Shown here: positions 12,014-23,471 of the stretch, piece after piece | How positions within the stretch are numbered: the first letter of the stretch is position 1 | Layout: every line of letters begins with the position of its first letter | Assembly: GCA_034190875.2 (NCBI GenBank) | Contig: CM067350.1 | Span: 21,629,355 to 21,693,354 of the forward strand | Length of the DNA stretch: 64,000 nt | Direction: 5' to 3' | Source of the DNA: Urechis unicinctus | Taxonomy: Eukaryota > Annelida > Polychaeta > Xenopneusta > Urechidae | The notes under the pieces: generated by a model | What the model was told of the DNA's origin: nothing | Database searches by the model: none | The model's input: the letters and a program-made list of their open reading frames with translations, nothing else | Program-made: the position numbers and the translations under genes

Positions 12014-12917
12014 GTGCCATTGTACAATAGCACAGATGCTTATCAAATATCTTTATTTTATCATTAAGTTTGCTTGTTGGCACTACAGCCAATTACAATA
12101 TGAATCAGATTGTGTATTTCACCATTCCAGTGAACTGTTGAAGTATAAGTTGCATTCCTTAATACATGTAGTGCTTTTTATAGGGGACTTGTACCGTGTT
12201 TGTCGGGGGGGGGGGGGCATTAATGGATTGGTGTTGCTTTTGCTACTAAGTTAGATCGGACAATATACCATAATCTTGTTTGTCCACATTTGTCTAGTTG
12301 GGTTCACCATGCTCCCTTATACTATAGAGAAAAGCCTCTAATAATCGCTTAGGAGAAGTGTATTGTTTGTCGAATCTGTGCACTTGATGTTGCTTGTTAT
12401 TTGTATCATAAAATATTTGGATGATTGGGAATAGTTACCAGCACCAACTACAAGCATTGTGAAATATAAAGTGGGGTTAATGACACTATCATCATTAAAG
12501 GTAATGTAATTGTCAAAAATTAATCGTTGACTATGGGCTTGGCCCATCCAGTCCAACCTCCTGATGCAATGAAAATAAATGTTGCCTTCCATAGATTTTT
12601 GGCTGTTTACTGGTCCCCATCTTTTGTCTGCATTGTAGAGTGAACCAACATTCAACGACTTGAAAAGTCTGATAGTCTTAAATCAGATTTGAGGAATAAA
12701 ACCCTCATCTACCATGGGAACTATGGACATGAAGATTCCAATCAAGCAGTCAGAACATTTGTTTTTTCAAGCTTTCATTTGTAATTGGATTTAGAATTAA
12801 ACAAAATCTTAATTAAGTAATTGATCTAAGCTGACTTTTATTATATTTTCTAAAAATTTCTATTCGAGCCAAAATGCGTACCATATCACTGGAGGTTGAT
12901 CCTGATATGTAAGTATT
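12014..12917 (+). other. Probable PXYLP1 3' UTR and flank
   Basis: No coding similarity is visible. An AATAAA at 12695-12700 is the first canonical poly(A) signal after the stop codon and would give a 3' UTR of about 0.7 kb. A G11 run lies near 12207. Confidence 0.5.
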
Positions 12918-13432
12918 GTGATAAGATCAGGAAATTTGTCAGACTGGGACACATTCTCTGTTTCCATGCATTTCTGCAAAAAAAAAAATCTTCATGAACC
13001 AGCCTTTACCCATGATGACAATGGTATATCCGTTGTAGAAGAAACCAAGTTTCTGATTATATTCAACAAGAAACTCAATTTTAAGACCCACATTTCTTAC
13101 CTGCATAAGAAATGTTTTAAAGCCTACAAAAAATATTCAATCCTTCGAGAGCTGGCAGAAAGCCATCCCTTCATTCCACCTTCCTATCAAAGAAGCACTG
13201 GAGGGATCATGCCTCAATTTAGACGAAATCTCCAAGATCCACAAATTGGTGTATCACTGTCAAACAACAAGAAAGTTGATACTGAGCTATCTCTTTTCCT
13301 CAACTAATTTCGTGAAGTTAAAGACAAATATTTGGACTGTACTGCCACATACACAGACATTTTGAAAGAGGAAGATAGGGTAGTGGTTGCTGCTCTGAAG
13401 GTACTGCAACTGTGTTCTGAAATCATTTTATC
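12918..13432 (+). pseudogene. LINE remnant (Jockey/I-like RT end and RNase H)
   Basis: One frame carries SVSMHFCKKKNLHEPA, then SVVEETKFL and ISYLHKKCFKAYKK. This is the typical block just after the reverse-transcriptase catalytic core of Jockey-type LINEs. About 180 bp further on, FREVKDKYLDCTATYTDILK resembles the start of a LINE RNase H domain, but it is reached only after a stop (13305-13307). The copy is broken and non-functional. The family placement is from recognised motif style only. Confidence 0.65.
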
Positions 13433-13454
13433 CATATCTAACACAGACTAAAGG

Positions 13455-14670
13455 CTCATCGTCCTTTGGTAGAAGGGGTTGGCGTATATAGCACCGTTTA
13501 TGTGTTCTTGGAAAAACCTGTGTTGTCCTCGAGTGCGGATGTCACTGCATTGGAGTTACCTGTCTGGGGGATGTCTACAAGGTTGTTCTGTATCTTGTAC
13601 ATCACGGCCAGCCTGCTGCATCTTCGACGACATTCTAGGGACTCCCAGCCAAGATCTGATATCATATTTGTGACACATCCTGGGGTCTTAGTTTCAATAA
13701 TCATTGAAGACGTATCGGATTGCTCTCCTCGGCACCTGTTCGAGGGTCGGGATACTGGATTTGGTGTGGGGGTCCCAGACGGTTGAGGCATTTTTTAGTA
13801 TGGACCGTACCATGGCTTTGTAGGAGGCATCCTTGACAGTTAGTGAGCACTCCCTAAGGTTTCTGCATAGGAAGCTAACAGTGCGGCTAGCTTTGCTGGC
13901 AATGTTGTTCACGTAGGTGACGCATGAAAGTGAATTAGTAATTGTCGCACCCAAGTATACTTACTGGCATCAACAACATCCAGTTGGTGCTGTTATACTA
14001 GAATTTCTTCGCTTATGTGCGCTCCTTCGTTCGTTGCTGCCTGTAGTTGCTGGAGTGGGGACTAGCCAGAGAAATAACACGAGTCCTGGAGTAGATATGC
14101 TTATTTGGTTTATTTAGTTTCAACAATGAAGCTCCCTGGAATCTCGCGGTCTGAATCTTGTCTCTGACTAGATGATCTCTCTGTGACTTACCCAACTGTG
14201 GTCCTTATAAAGGGTCCCGGGGCTTGCTTTCCCGTGACCCTTGACCGGTCCACAAGATAGGCCAGGCTGGTCACATCGTGCTCTGGGATTTGGATTCCCC
14301 AGAGGACTTTGACCAACCCACGCTATTGGCGGGCCCTATAGTGCTGATAAAGAATGGGGGAGGCACAGGGGAATTACCTTAATATAACATTATAACAGTG
14401 CCCATGAAGGAAGTACTTGGTGCTGATGACTTTCTTTCTGTGTGGAGCAATATGAATGACAGTGCATTTGGCTGAGTGGAAACTTCCAGGTTTCTTCCCA
14501 TTGTTCCGGGGCTCATAGAATCTGCTATCTATGTTTTTGTTGCTGCTGATAACATTGAACAGCATGCTATCGTAAACAGCTTTGTGAACGATGATTTGAT
14601 GGATTCAGGAAGGTCATTGATGTATGCCAGGAACAATGGGCTGAGTACTGTGCCGGGGCACATGAATTAA
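13455..14670 (-). pseudogene. LINE remnant (CR1/L2-like RT) split by a solo LTR
   Basis: Reading on the minus strand, 14670-14402 carries PGTVLSPLFLAYINDLPESI and then SAKCTVIHIAPH and KYFLHGH. After the inserted LTR, 13986-13498 carries HQLDVVDASKY, ATITNSLSCVTYVNNIASKA, WDPHTKSS and LGWESLECRRRCSRL. These are the ordered motifs of a CR1/L2-type reverse transcriptase from the catalytic region to the C terminus. Frameshifts break it. Reading HGH|HQLDVVDAS across the insertion restores the expected order, so the two parts were one copy. Confidence 0.75.
13991..14397 (-). mobile_element. Solo LTR (407 bp) inserted in a LINE, TSD gtgc
   Basis: The ends are TGTTATACTA and TATAACA. The 4-bp duplication gtgc lies at 13987-13990 and 14398-14401, and the interrupted LINE frame is continuous across it. 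On the minus strand the LTR contains a TATA-like box (CCTTTATAAGG, near 14205-14215) and an AATAAA downstream (near 14115-14120). That order fits U3-R-U5, which sets the strand. It is the same family as 7832-8253. Confidence 0.82.
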
Positions 14671-14808
14671 TTCGATGGGTAAAATTTCCCTTCATTTTAA
14701 CCATAGATTTCTTCATATCCTTTCGTTTTCGTATTTTCCCCTACCTTTGTCAGCACCATATAACAGTATAACGCACAAGTGTTGGTGTATCGTTTAATCC
14801 TATAGTTA

Positions 14809-14923
14809 TAGCCCAAAAGACCAACGTCAGGTTCTATTTATCACCTTGTGAAAACCTGTGTTGTCCTCGAGTGCGGATGTCACTGCACATGCAGCACTAC
14901 CCGTACTTAGTTCGAAAGAGCTA
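14809..14923 (+). mobile_element. Family C MITE (115 bp)
   Basis: The ends are TAGCCCAAAAGACC and GAAAGAGCTA with a perfect 8-bp target-site duplication, tatagtta (14801-14808 and 14924-14931). Compared with the 83-bp copy at 36238-36320 it holds an extra segment that includes a 37-bp stretch identical to 13513-13549. Confidence 0.8.
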
Positions 14924-15252
14924 TATAGTTACATTACCTCACCCATTCTCCGAGCAGTCGATGTTTCAACATAGTCTCCACCTCTGCCCAACGCTAAGGC
15001 GGGAGCAACGGAGACTGACTGGGAGAGTGCCTGGGGTTGTCTTCAGCCAATCAAAAGCGGCATTACAAGTATTCGCCTATTGGCCCGCTCAGGAACTTCA
15101 TCAATTAAATACTGTAACGCCACCTTTGATTGGCTGATCATCATATTCGGTTTATAGCTCGGCGCTCGGAATCGGAAGCGGCTTGGCGCTCGGAAGCTAG
15201 GCATCGAAAACCCAGTAAGATCCGTCGCTATTGTTGTTGCGATAATAGAGTC

Positions 15253-17564
15253 ATGGACGAAGAGTTACTTGCGCTTCAGGCTATTTATTGCGAACCTGAC
15301 GAATTCATTGTCCATGCGAAAGGTGAAAATTTGTATACTACCGTCCGACCGGGGCTAGTAGTACTAGTAGTAGGCGAAGTGTCTCGGCCCCGGGGTCTCG
15401 GCATATGCCTATCAAACGCGACCCAAATGCAGTATCACAAGTCATTTTAACCATGAGCGATAGGCAAGGCACTCGCCCCTGGTGTTTATATGATCTGATG
15501 CCACCTTAGGTTGTAAATAGCGCGGCGCTGTCAGAGGCGGAGTTTCTCTGCCTACATGAGCGAGTGCTACAGCATCTCCCGTACTTGGTTTTCGCAAGGT
15601 ATAAGCTGCAGTCACTTGTTTAGGCAAGGGATCACGTCCAGGTGGTTTTGATGGTGTAATGCCGCCATAGGTAAAGCCCGGTAACTAGCCGTACACGACG
15701 TCTTATTGACGTATATATTTATATTACCGTCGTGCGCGGCTACCCGGTAACCAGACCTAACTATCATTCACATTCTGTTAGACATTTAGGCCGATTGTAC
15801 TCATCCCTGCATGCAAAACAACCGTATATATGATTGCCCAACTTATTTGCATGAATGTTTTGCATGATGTCCTCTTTTAATACTTGTAGGTCTACCTTAG
15901 GCGTTAACGTTGAAGATCGAGAATAATAAATAACACAAGTTAAAAGAGGCAAACTGTCTTTGCCTTTCACTTGTTATGTTTGGTTGTTATGTTACCTCGA
16001 CCCTAATTATTTTAGAAGATCAGATATAGCCTTACATAGATAATCGGTGTAGTTGTCAGTATTGCTTTAATGCCACATAGTCCTAGTTCTCCTACATGTC
16101 CAATTGGGCTAGGTTGAGTGAAGAATTGCAGCATTTTCTCCCTTCAACTTGTCCTAGCTCTCATCTTTCTGCATTTTTCATGTTCAGCTTTACATACAGT
16201 CTTCAGACAACATCTCAGTCAGCTTGTTGGGCAGTGTGACAATGGATTTATCAGTTTATCATGCACATCTTACATGCACTTTAGTGCAATTGACATGGTT
16301 AATTTAATTGGAGACATTTTGATCAGCATGTGTATGAAATAGTATATCCCATTTTTATTTTTTTTAAAATGCCAAAATAAGTGCTCTTAACCATGTGTTC
16401 TTCTTTTCATTAATCAAATAAGATATTGATAGAAAATGTGCATGCATAGAGCAACACTGTCTATATATAATTGGGTAGTTTGTCCCCAGACAGGATATGT
16501 TAACACTGGTTGTGATTGCAGGTAATGACACCACCAACACCATCATTTCTGTCACAATATCTGGCAATGACTCTCAGGTGATAGTGACATTCGATATACC
16601 CCCAAGTTACCCAAATGAACTGCCTCATATTTCAATAGCATGTGCTTGTATAACTAGAAGTCATACAGCTGCCATCATAGATAAATTGATGCATGAGGCA
16701 AGAGAACTTATTGGAGCTCCAATGATCATGGACCTTATAATGACTGCTAAAAATCTCTGCCAGGCAGTTTCTCCTGGTGCAGTTTATGGACAACAGCAGA
16801 ACATGTGTCTGTCCCTGTTGTTGATGAAACACACTATACAGCACTACTTAAACTGGACCATATGCGTGCTAAAGTAAAATATGTGAAGACAATAGTGAAC
16901 TGGACTGAAGAGTTAAATTTGGTGGGACGTCTGATATTCATAGACCGGTCGATTTTCATTCTCCTCCAAGGAGCAGTTAGTTGTATAAAGGTAAGAGTGC
17001 TATACATGTGTCATATCTGAAATCATGAAGAATTTGTTTTTGTGCATAAAAAAAGCTTTATGCTTGATGTTTCGAAGCTGACTGATTTCATGATTGATGT
17101 TCATTCATGTCTTCAACTAGAACATTGAAACCTTCTAATTACTTGTATATTCCCCAGGAATATATCCTCAGACAGCGTACTGTCTGTGTAGACGTGGATT
17201 CAAAGGGGCGAAGCTGCAAGGAGAGAATGCTGTCTGTGCTTCACCAAAGTCCAACAAGAAGTGATATGTATGTTTGCCTTATATAATCGTGACGAATTTT
17301 ATAGAATCTGATCTTTGTTTGTTTGAGTTAAGGCAATACTGTAGAGGAACATCTTGAATAATTGTAAAGATGCCCTTCATTTGTTTGATATAAAATTAAT
17401 GGTATGATGCGGTATGTTTATTTATTTGTTATCGTTTCAGATTTGCTGCATTTGAAGTTGTTGAGCTGTCCAATATTGATGAAGTTCATGATTTATTATT
17501 GTCTGTTGGTCTTTCTAATTTATTTATTGAGTATATTAGGCCAATAAAGGTCAATAAAACATGA
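15253..17564 (+). CDS. RWDD3: RWD domain-containing protein 3 (RSUME-like), with apparent frameshift
   Basis: In vertebrates this RWD protein enhances SUMO conjugation by binding Ubc9; that role is inferred here by homology. Exons are 15253-15322, 16522-16990, 17158-17267 and 17441-17564, with in-phase GT-AG junctions. The RWD start MDEELLALQAIYCEPDEF and FDIPPSYPNELPHIS identify the domain. The C-terminal half carries LDHMRAKVKYVKTI, GRLIFI, ILLQG, EYILRQRTVCVDVD and FAAFEVVELS, all typical of RWDD3. Exon 2 changes frame between 16749 and 16805: the upstream frame continues to a wrong stop, and the conserved C-terminal half is in the -1/+2 frame. The change coincides with an A5 run at 16749-16753 and could be an assembly error or a real lesion. 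Two AATAAA motifs overlap the last codons (17543-17548 and 17553-17558). Intron 1 hosts two MITEs. The usual family length is about 267 residues; about 257 here if the frame is joined. Confidence 0.85.
15461..15554 (-). mobile_element. Family D MITE (94 bp) in RWDD3 intron 1
   Basis: A perfect 9-bp target-site duplication, catgagcga (15452-15460 and 15555-15563), flanks TAGGCAAGGCACTCG...TCTCTGCCTA. It is shorter than the 119-126-bp copies. Confidence 0.85.
15686..15742. mobile_element. Ultra-short family A element (57 bp) in RWDD3 intron 1
   Basis: A perfect 9-bp target-site duplication, cccggtaac (15677-15685 and 15743-15751), surrounds TAGCCGTACACGACG...CGTCGTGCGCGGCTA. The interior holds the 19-bp core gtatatatttatattaccg. 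The whole insertion is non-coding and nearly palindromic. Confidence 0.9.
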
Positions 17565-20336
17565 ATGAGATGATATGGATCTGAAAATGTTCCCAACCAA
17601 TTAGAATTATCTTCACTGTCTGTGCCAAAGTATTCACAACCTTAGATGGTCGATTGGGTGGATTTGCATTTGGAACTTTAAATGCTTAATAATCTGTGAG
17701 TTTAAAGCTATACACTAAGAGAGATCACTTCGAGTGGCTCTGCAATGATCGCTTCCCTAATTATAATACATTGCAATCGTAAGGCGGCGCAATCGTGACA
17801 CAAACAAAAGCACATGGGGATACAGGGCTGACGTCACTGCAAATGATGAGAGCGGGGAAAATGTCATTTCGCTGTCAAAACACGTCGCACAATGATTAGC
17901 CCAACAGTCGATCGGGTACTCCCTTGTTCAAGAGGGAGCGCAGGCTCCACTTGGTTCAAAAGAGCTGCGCACAATAAGTTTATGAATAGCGAAAATAGCA
18001 AGAACACTATTTAATAAATGTCAACTTGATAAATTACTCGGTCTGGGGTATCGAAAAAAGTTCGCCTTTAACAGTGTCCGCGCAGTTTACGATCATCGAG
18101 CTTTCATGTCCACACTGCGGGTGGTAGTTTTAGATTGTCATTAACTGTCTGAAGCGAGGGAGCTGGCCTGCTGAGGTCGACATTGAGATGGAGAGTGGTC
18201 ATGGGGATGTGAAAGTCTCGAGCTGCGTGACGATTATGAAATTACACGAAAGACACCCCCGACATCAGGCGACGATACCATGTAATCAACAAAAGCACAT
18301 GGGACGTGATCCAACGTCTCGGGGTTCGGCGGCTGTTACAGATATGGAGTCATCTGATTCATCTATATGACTACAACTCAAAATTAAACAGAGAATTCCA
18401 CGTGGTTTTAAGAGACGCAATGACAAGACAAGCTTCGGCTTACAGGTGACGTCTTCACATATTTCCTCGGGCAGAAGGCTCGAGTGAGCACTCTTTGTGA
18501 AGCTATAAACTCTTTGGTTGTAGTGCTCGGTATATGTGACGTAATGAATGCAATGATCATCCATTAACGTTATGATTTAGTTTTCATGGCGATAAATTGA
18601 AATTCATGTCAAAAGCCACGTAGCTGTTATTTGTACTTGACAACAGTACAAACATTTAAACAATAATTCAATGATCTCTTGGGAGCCGATAGCCTACTAA
18701 GAGTCATTGATCTTCTGAGATCCAACGATCTCTTGTGATTCAATGATCCTGAGGTTCCAATATTCCCCTTGGTGGGGGGGGGGGAGGTCAATTATATGCA
18801 GCTAGTAAATGACCTCCTGAGTAAATGAATGTGATCGTCTGCCTTGCAAATAGCAGTCGCCCTGACGCAGAGTCGCTAGATATGGATATATCAAAGCGCA
18901 TATGTAAATGTAAATCCCCTAAAAACCGCTCATCTACATAGGTAACCGAACACCTATCCCTAGAACGGTGTCTTAGGAGTCTTTCCACGCATATGGAGCG
19001 TTATGGAGGTGAATAATACTTTAAAACATGTGTGACCTTTGGTGCATTTGAAAATTTGGGTTTGGCTTTGTCAATATTCTGCTATAAAAATTGGCATGCA
19101 ACCATTAAAGAAATTTTACAATGCACCGTCCTAAACAAGTTTGACAAGTACCAGGTAAGTTTTTTGAAAGCAGAATTTAAAGCCACAAAAAAGGTATATA
19201 AATGTCATCATATATGGGACAGAAATCATCGACACTTCCACACGCCTGGAGCTGTATGTCGCAGATTTTATTACCGCTGGACGATGGAAAAACAAAACGT
19301 CTGAATCTGTCTTCAAGCTTCTTGGCAGCGGCGTGATGATTGCGGCGCATTATTATTGGCAACTAACGTCTTGAAAATGCTTATAAAAGATGGCTGCTCG
19401 CTGACAAAAGAAGGCCGCTGTGTGCTTCAGGGAACATAATCACTCATATCACAGGGATTTGCATGTGGTTCATATCTCTTTCTCTTTCAAACTCGCAGGA
19501 TACTATACCTGGAAAATTCTAGATGGTCCCATGGGCAGTCGATGTATTGGTGGGTTGCTGGATTCATCAGTTAGAAACAATTTTAAGCGCATAATGCAAG
19601 GCGTCTTAAGTCATCTGTAAAGCAATGTTAATGAGACCCCATATTGTTGCAGCCAGTCTAACTGTTTCCGCACTTTTTTGAGAGCGCAATGTCTCTCTAG
19701 ATTATGACGACATCACTTTGCGGCCCGTTCACAGGCATGTTAATTTTAATAGACTGCTCGCCTGGTTGGGTCGACCCACTCATGGAGTTATATAACTATT
19801 GGTTATAACTCCTTTACCCACTTCAAAAATAAGTGGCCGGTTAAAACTACCTGATATTCTTTGCACACCTGTCAACCCCTTTTTTTTCTGATTCGTGTTA
19901 GTTTTTCCAGACACACTACGTAGCCCAATTAGATACACGTGCGACTCAACTAGCAAAATTGCCGACAGGGTTGAATCAGTGCAATACTCACCCAACGATG
20001 AGCTTAACAGGATGTTAACTTTTATCAAGCTGCCCAGATATCAAATCGATTGACCTGATCATGAACTGACAGAGCAGCCATCTTCAGAAGCGGATTCGGT
20101 CTTTAAACCGGCCCGGGCATCCTTCATCTGTAAGTTTGTTTTAACCCGGCCCAGCCCACCGGGCATTGTTTGAATGCCCATGTGGCCAGTTCGACCCTTA
20201 CTATCGTTAGGTTATCCCCTTCTACTTATCCCAAAGTTCAAAGCTTGCTAGCTTGAGAACACAATTCATGATGACATCTGAATGTGTTTTGCGGAGTTGA
20301 GTTGACTAGCTAAGACTAAGAGGGTATGAGGAACAT

Positions 20337-20606
20337 ATACGACGTTGACATATGATGCTGTGGAATACACCGGTGACACATCATGCTGTGGAATACGCCG
20401 GTGACACATGGTGCTGTGGAATACGCCGTTAACACATGGTGCTATGGAATACGCCGTTAACACACGATGCTGTAGAATACGCCGTTAACTCATGATGCTA
20501 TAGAATACGACCGTTAACTCATGATGCTGTAGAATACGACATTGACACATGATGCTGTGGAATACGACATTGACTCATGATGCTGTGGAACACGATATTG
20601 ACTCAT
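20337..20606. repeat. 30-bp minisatellite, about nine copies
   Basis: The unit is close to cacatgatgctgtggaatac plus a variable gacat/gccgt tail. Copies diverge progressively from left to right. Confidence 0.75.
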
Positions 20607-21921
20607 CGAATATGTTAGGTACAATGTGATCCCAACTGTCTTTACTCCTGAAAAAATTAAAATTATATACAAACCCCAATACTATTGTTCATTTATTCAG
20701 GAGAGAGTCAATAAATACTTACAGATAAGACATGGAACCTGCCTCTCTTTCGTTGATCAGGTCGCAACTAGCGCCTAGCATGTTAATTAGGGCATTGAGT
20801 TGTATATACCATGGAGTTGGATGTACCACGGGAAAACCCTTAATAAGCTAAATTCAATTGTTATAAGACGGCGAGTTTTGAGTAGTTGTTGCTGTAGTAC
20901 ATTCTAATGGATCGCGCTAATCAGCTTCATGTTGCATTGAACAAACGATATTCTCTCCATGGTGCATAGTTGACGACGCTTACTATGGTTAATACATTAA
21001 ATCCAATTGATAAGGATGGTCACACCTATTTGGAGAAAATAATCACCTTTTCGATTCACTAAGGTATTGGAAATTTGGTTAGACAAAGGAGTTATATAGC
21101 TATTGGTTATAACTCCTTGGTTACCCAGGGTGATGGCCAGGATCGATCTCCTGCGCATCGGCTTCTGCGCAGGCTGGGATGTTAGTGTTAGCTTAGCTTA
21201 GCGTCAAACATGTCTGCCATGGAGAGTGGGCCAGGATTTGAAAACTGACCGTCCAACCCTACCTCAACCCCGTCTATCACGTTATGACCAATTAATTATC
21301 ATAACGTAGTTTGTTCAAAAGAAATTTAATTACAAATTAATGATGCATCCTGATGGAACAAACATACGCACGAAATAAAAAAACTTAGTCAAAGACTTCA
21401 CGTCTATATGATATTTCACCCAATTGCAATTAGTGAGCTTCATTCCCGAGCCAACAGTGCAGACCAGAAGTTTATTAGATCATGGGAAAAAGTGATACCG
21501 TGGGGCAGACATTTAAGAATGATGCTCAAATAGATGGTGCACAATGTATGCCACCCTTCTAGTTGTCATGATTCTTAGAAGCCTCGGACATATTGTGTAT
21601 CATTTTAGAGGTATAACATCAACATGGACTGGAACCTTGTTTTGCAAGGAGGTGAAGCTGGTCAGAACTCTATTCACCATCGTTAAAGTATTATGAAGCT
21701 GATTAATCCCATGCGTAATGAAAAGTGTTTCAAACAGAACAGTATTTATTTTGATTGTAGACGAGTGGCCAGCGTCATCAGGTGGATAAAGAGAAGTGTG
21801 GTCCTAAGCAAAGGTACAGAAGAATATAATTGGTCCAACAAAATAATTCAGTGAATGACAAGCTGGTCGATTGGACGACTAAGACATAAATATGTTGTAC
21901 ATGCGGGCTGAAACAGTAAGC

Positions 21922-21927
21922 TTTATT
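21922..21927 (-). terminator. Poly(A) signal AATAAA for the 22149-23471 gene
   Basis: TTTATT on the plus strand reads AATAAA on the minus strand, about 220 nt after the stop codon of the minus-strand gene. Confidence 0.6.
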
Positions 21928-22148
21928 GCATTCAAAATAAAGTTTCCAAACACAAATATGAACACATTTACCATTACAATGGTAAAGTTATTTTCATGAC
22001 CCAGAAAATGTTGCATGATTCTTTATGTCAAACATGGATTGATTATTCACATAATGGAGTAATGGGGTCCATGTTCACATTAAGTCGAGTTTAATGCCTA
22101 GTCTCAATTAGGTTTTCAGTCTTTCTGTCAAATGAATATATATGTTAG

Positions 22149-23471
22149 TTAATCTGCTGATGGATCTGGCCTATCAGTTTGCTTCTGAGACAAGCTGATC
22201 AGCTCACCAGGGATAGCTACATGGAGGCTGGGATTGCTGTCTTCACCTGCGTATACCTCCTTATCTTCTCCATTCGAGTCTAGATGACTTGGTCCCACCT
22301 TTCGCTGCAGCCCCACTGCCAGAGTGCCTTGTATTCCTGCTTGCTGCATTTGAGCTATGGACAAGTCTGCAGTGAGGAGCATGCCCAGGAGTGAGGCGCT
22401 ACCCTCTCCGCCCTTACTCGTGGCCTTTCCCTCCCCATTCACCCCCTCACTGACTTCACCTTGACTTGAGGCTAACTTCCCCAAGACTTTGTTCACGGTG
22501 GGTTTAGGATGTAGGTTAGTAGATGGGGAGCTTTTTTTTGGAGGTGGAGGAGGAGTAGGTTTGGCTGCGGCCGGAAGACCAAGATCCATACTTGAGTAGG
22601 AAGTGAGAGCCCCTGATGGATCCCGGGGCCGCCTCTTTACGCGAAGATGGTAAGGCTTCAGCCGAAACCTGTCCTTGGACAGCGCTGACTGGAGCATAGC
22701 AGATCCACATGATACCGAACAGCCCGACTCATTATCTCCACGTGGCAGTGGCTTCTGAGCAGGGTTTTTTACCTTCTTATCAAAGTGGGCTCCTGATAAT
22801 AAACCCACAGCCTGTCGTACAGGAGCCTGCAGTTGCACAGTACCAATCTGCTGATGGAGACTTGGTGCCGATGCCTGTACACATTTTTCTTGTTTGACCT
22901 GACGTATGCACTGCTCAGCTGAGGTCACTTTTTTCCTTTGACCTTCCTTAGTCTCATAAGCTCCCTTCCTTTTACATGAACTAGTTATTTTAGTAGAATG
23001 TGCCTCATTGAAAGTGTTTCTGTGAGTGGTGTTGTGGTGGGTGCTATGAGCATCACCCAAATCTCCCACTGGCTGAATGACAACAGGTGTTGGAGTGGTA
23101 GGGTGACCTATTGGCGGCGACGAGTCACCTGATGAAGGTGCACTCCCCCTAGCTGAGTCAGTTTTATTATCAAGGCTATAAACCTGAGAAATAGTCGGCA
23201 TTTGAAGATTAGGAGGTATACGTGTTTCTTGTTCTTCATGGTCTTTTTTCAACACTGTTTCTGTAATGTGAACCAACAGGATGTGATCACAGTCTACTGT
23301 GACACCCAGCGTGCCCTGAATGGACAGCTGCTGCTTGTGGGGCAGAATCATACTGGCCACAGACTTCACCAAGTTGCGCATGGTTTCCTGTAACACTTCC
23401 TGATGATTGTTGGAGATGGAAGAGGGAATTGTGGCTTTAGTCACGTCAGCAAGCATCTCAGATGTTCCCAT
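22149..23471 (-). CDS. Unrecognised Ser/Pro-rich protein, 440 residues
   Basis: I do not recognise this protein. A long uninterrupted frame runs from ATG 23471 to the stop at 22149, directly after a good minus-strand acceptor (tatgtctgcag|A). The ATG is therefore one base into an exon and an upstream exon is likely, either 5' UTR or more coding. The first 75 residues are compact (MLADVTKATIPSS..., then NLVKSVASMILPHKQQ) and look like a folded or helical domain. The rest is low complexity with basic patches (RVKRRPRDP), a PTPPPPPKK stretch and a hydrophobic SASLLGMLLTADLS segment. QGTL recurs near both ends (SIQGTLGVTV and GIQGTLAVGL). A nuclear or scaffold role is only a guess. Coding is supported by length, by the acceptor and by the poly(A) signal 220 nt downstream. 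Confidence 0.65.
   Translation of the reverse strand: MGTSEMLADVTKATIPSSISNNHQEVLQETMRNLVKSVASMILPHKQQLSIQGTLGVTVDCDHILLVHITETVLKKDHEEQETRIPPNLQMPTISQVYSLDNKTDSARGSAPSSGDSSPPIGHPTTPTPVVIQPVGDLGDAHSTHHNTTHRNTFNEAHSTKITSSCKRKGAYETKEGQRKKVTSAEQCIRQVKQEKCVQASAPSLHQQIGTVQLQAPVRQAVGLLSGAHFDKKVKNPAQKPLPRGDNESGCSVSCGSAMLQSALSKDRFRLKPYHLRVKRRPRDPSGALTSYSSMDLGLPAAAKPTPPPPPKKSSPSTNLHPKPTVNKVLGKLASSQGEVSEGVNGEGKATSKGGEGSASLLGMLLTADLSIAQMQQAGIQGTLAVGLQRKVGPSHLDSNGEDKEVYAGEDSNPSLHVAIPGELISLSQKQTDRPDPSAD

Larger units (their letters stand above)
17565..22148. other. 4.6-kb intergenic stretch, repeats only
   Basis: I recognise no exon here. A family C-like element (TAGCCCAACAG...AAAAGAGCTG) lies at 17897-17967 with imperfect flanks around cgcacaat. 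A minisatellite lies at 20337-20606. Two copies of a 29-bp palindrome, ggagttata-11 nt-tataactcc, lie at about 19784-19812 and 21088-21116. The AATAAA for the minus-strand gene is at 21922-21927. Short open frames such as 18188-18370 and 19032-19304 have no recognisable family. Confidence 0.5.
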
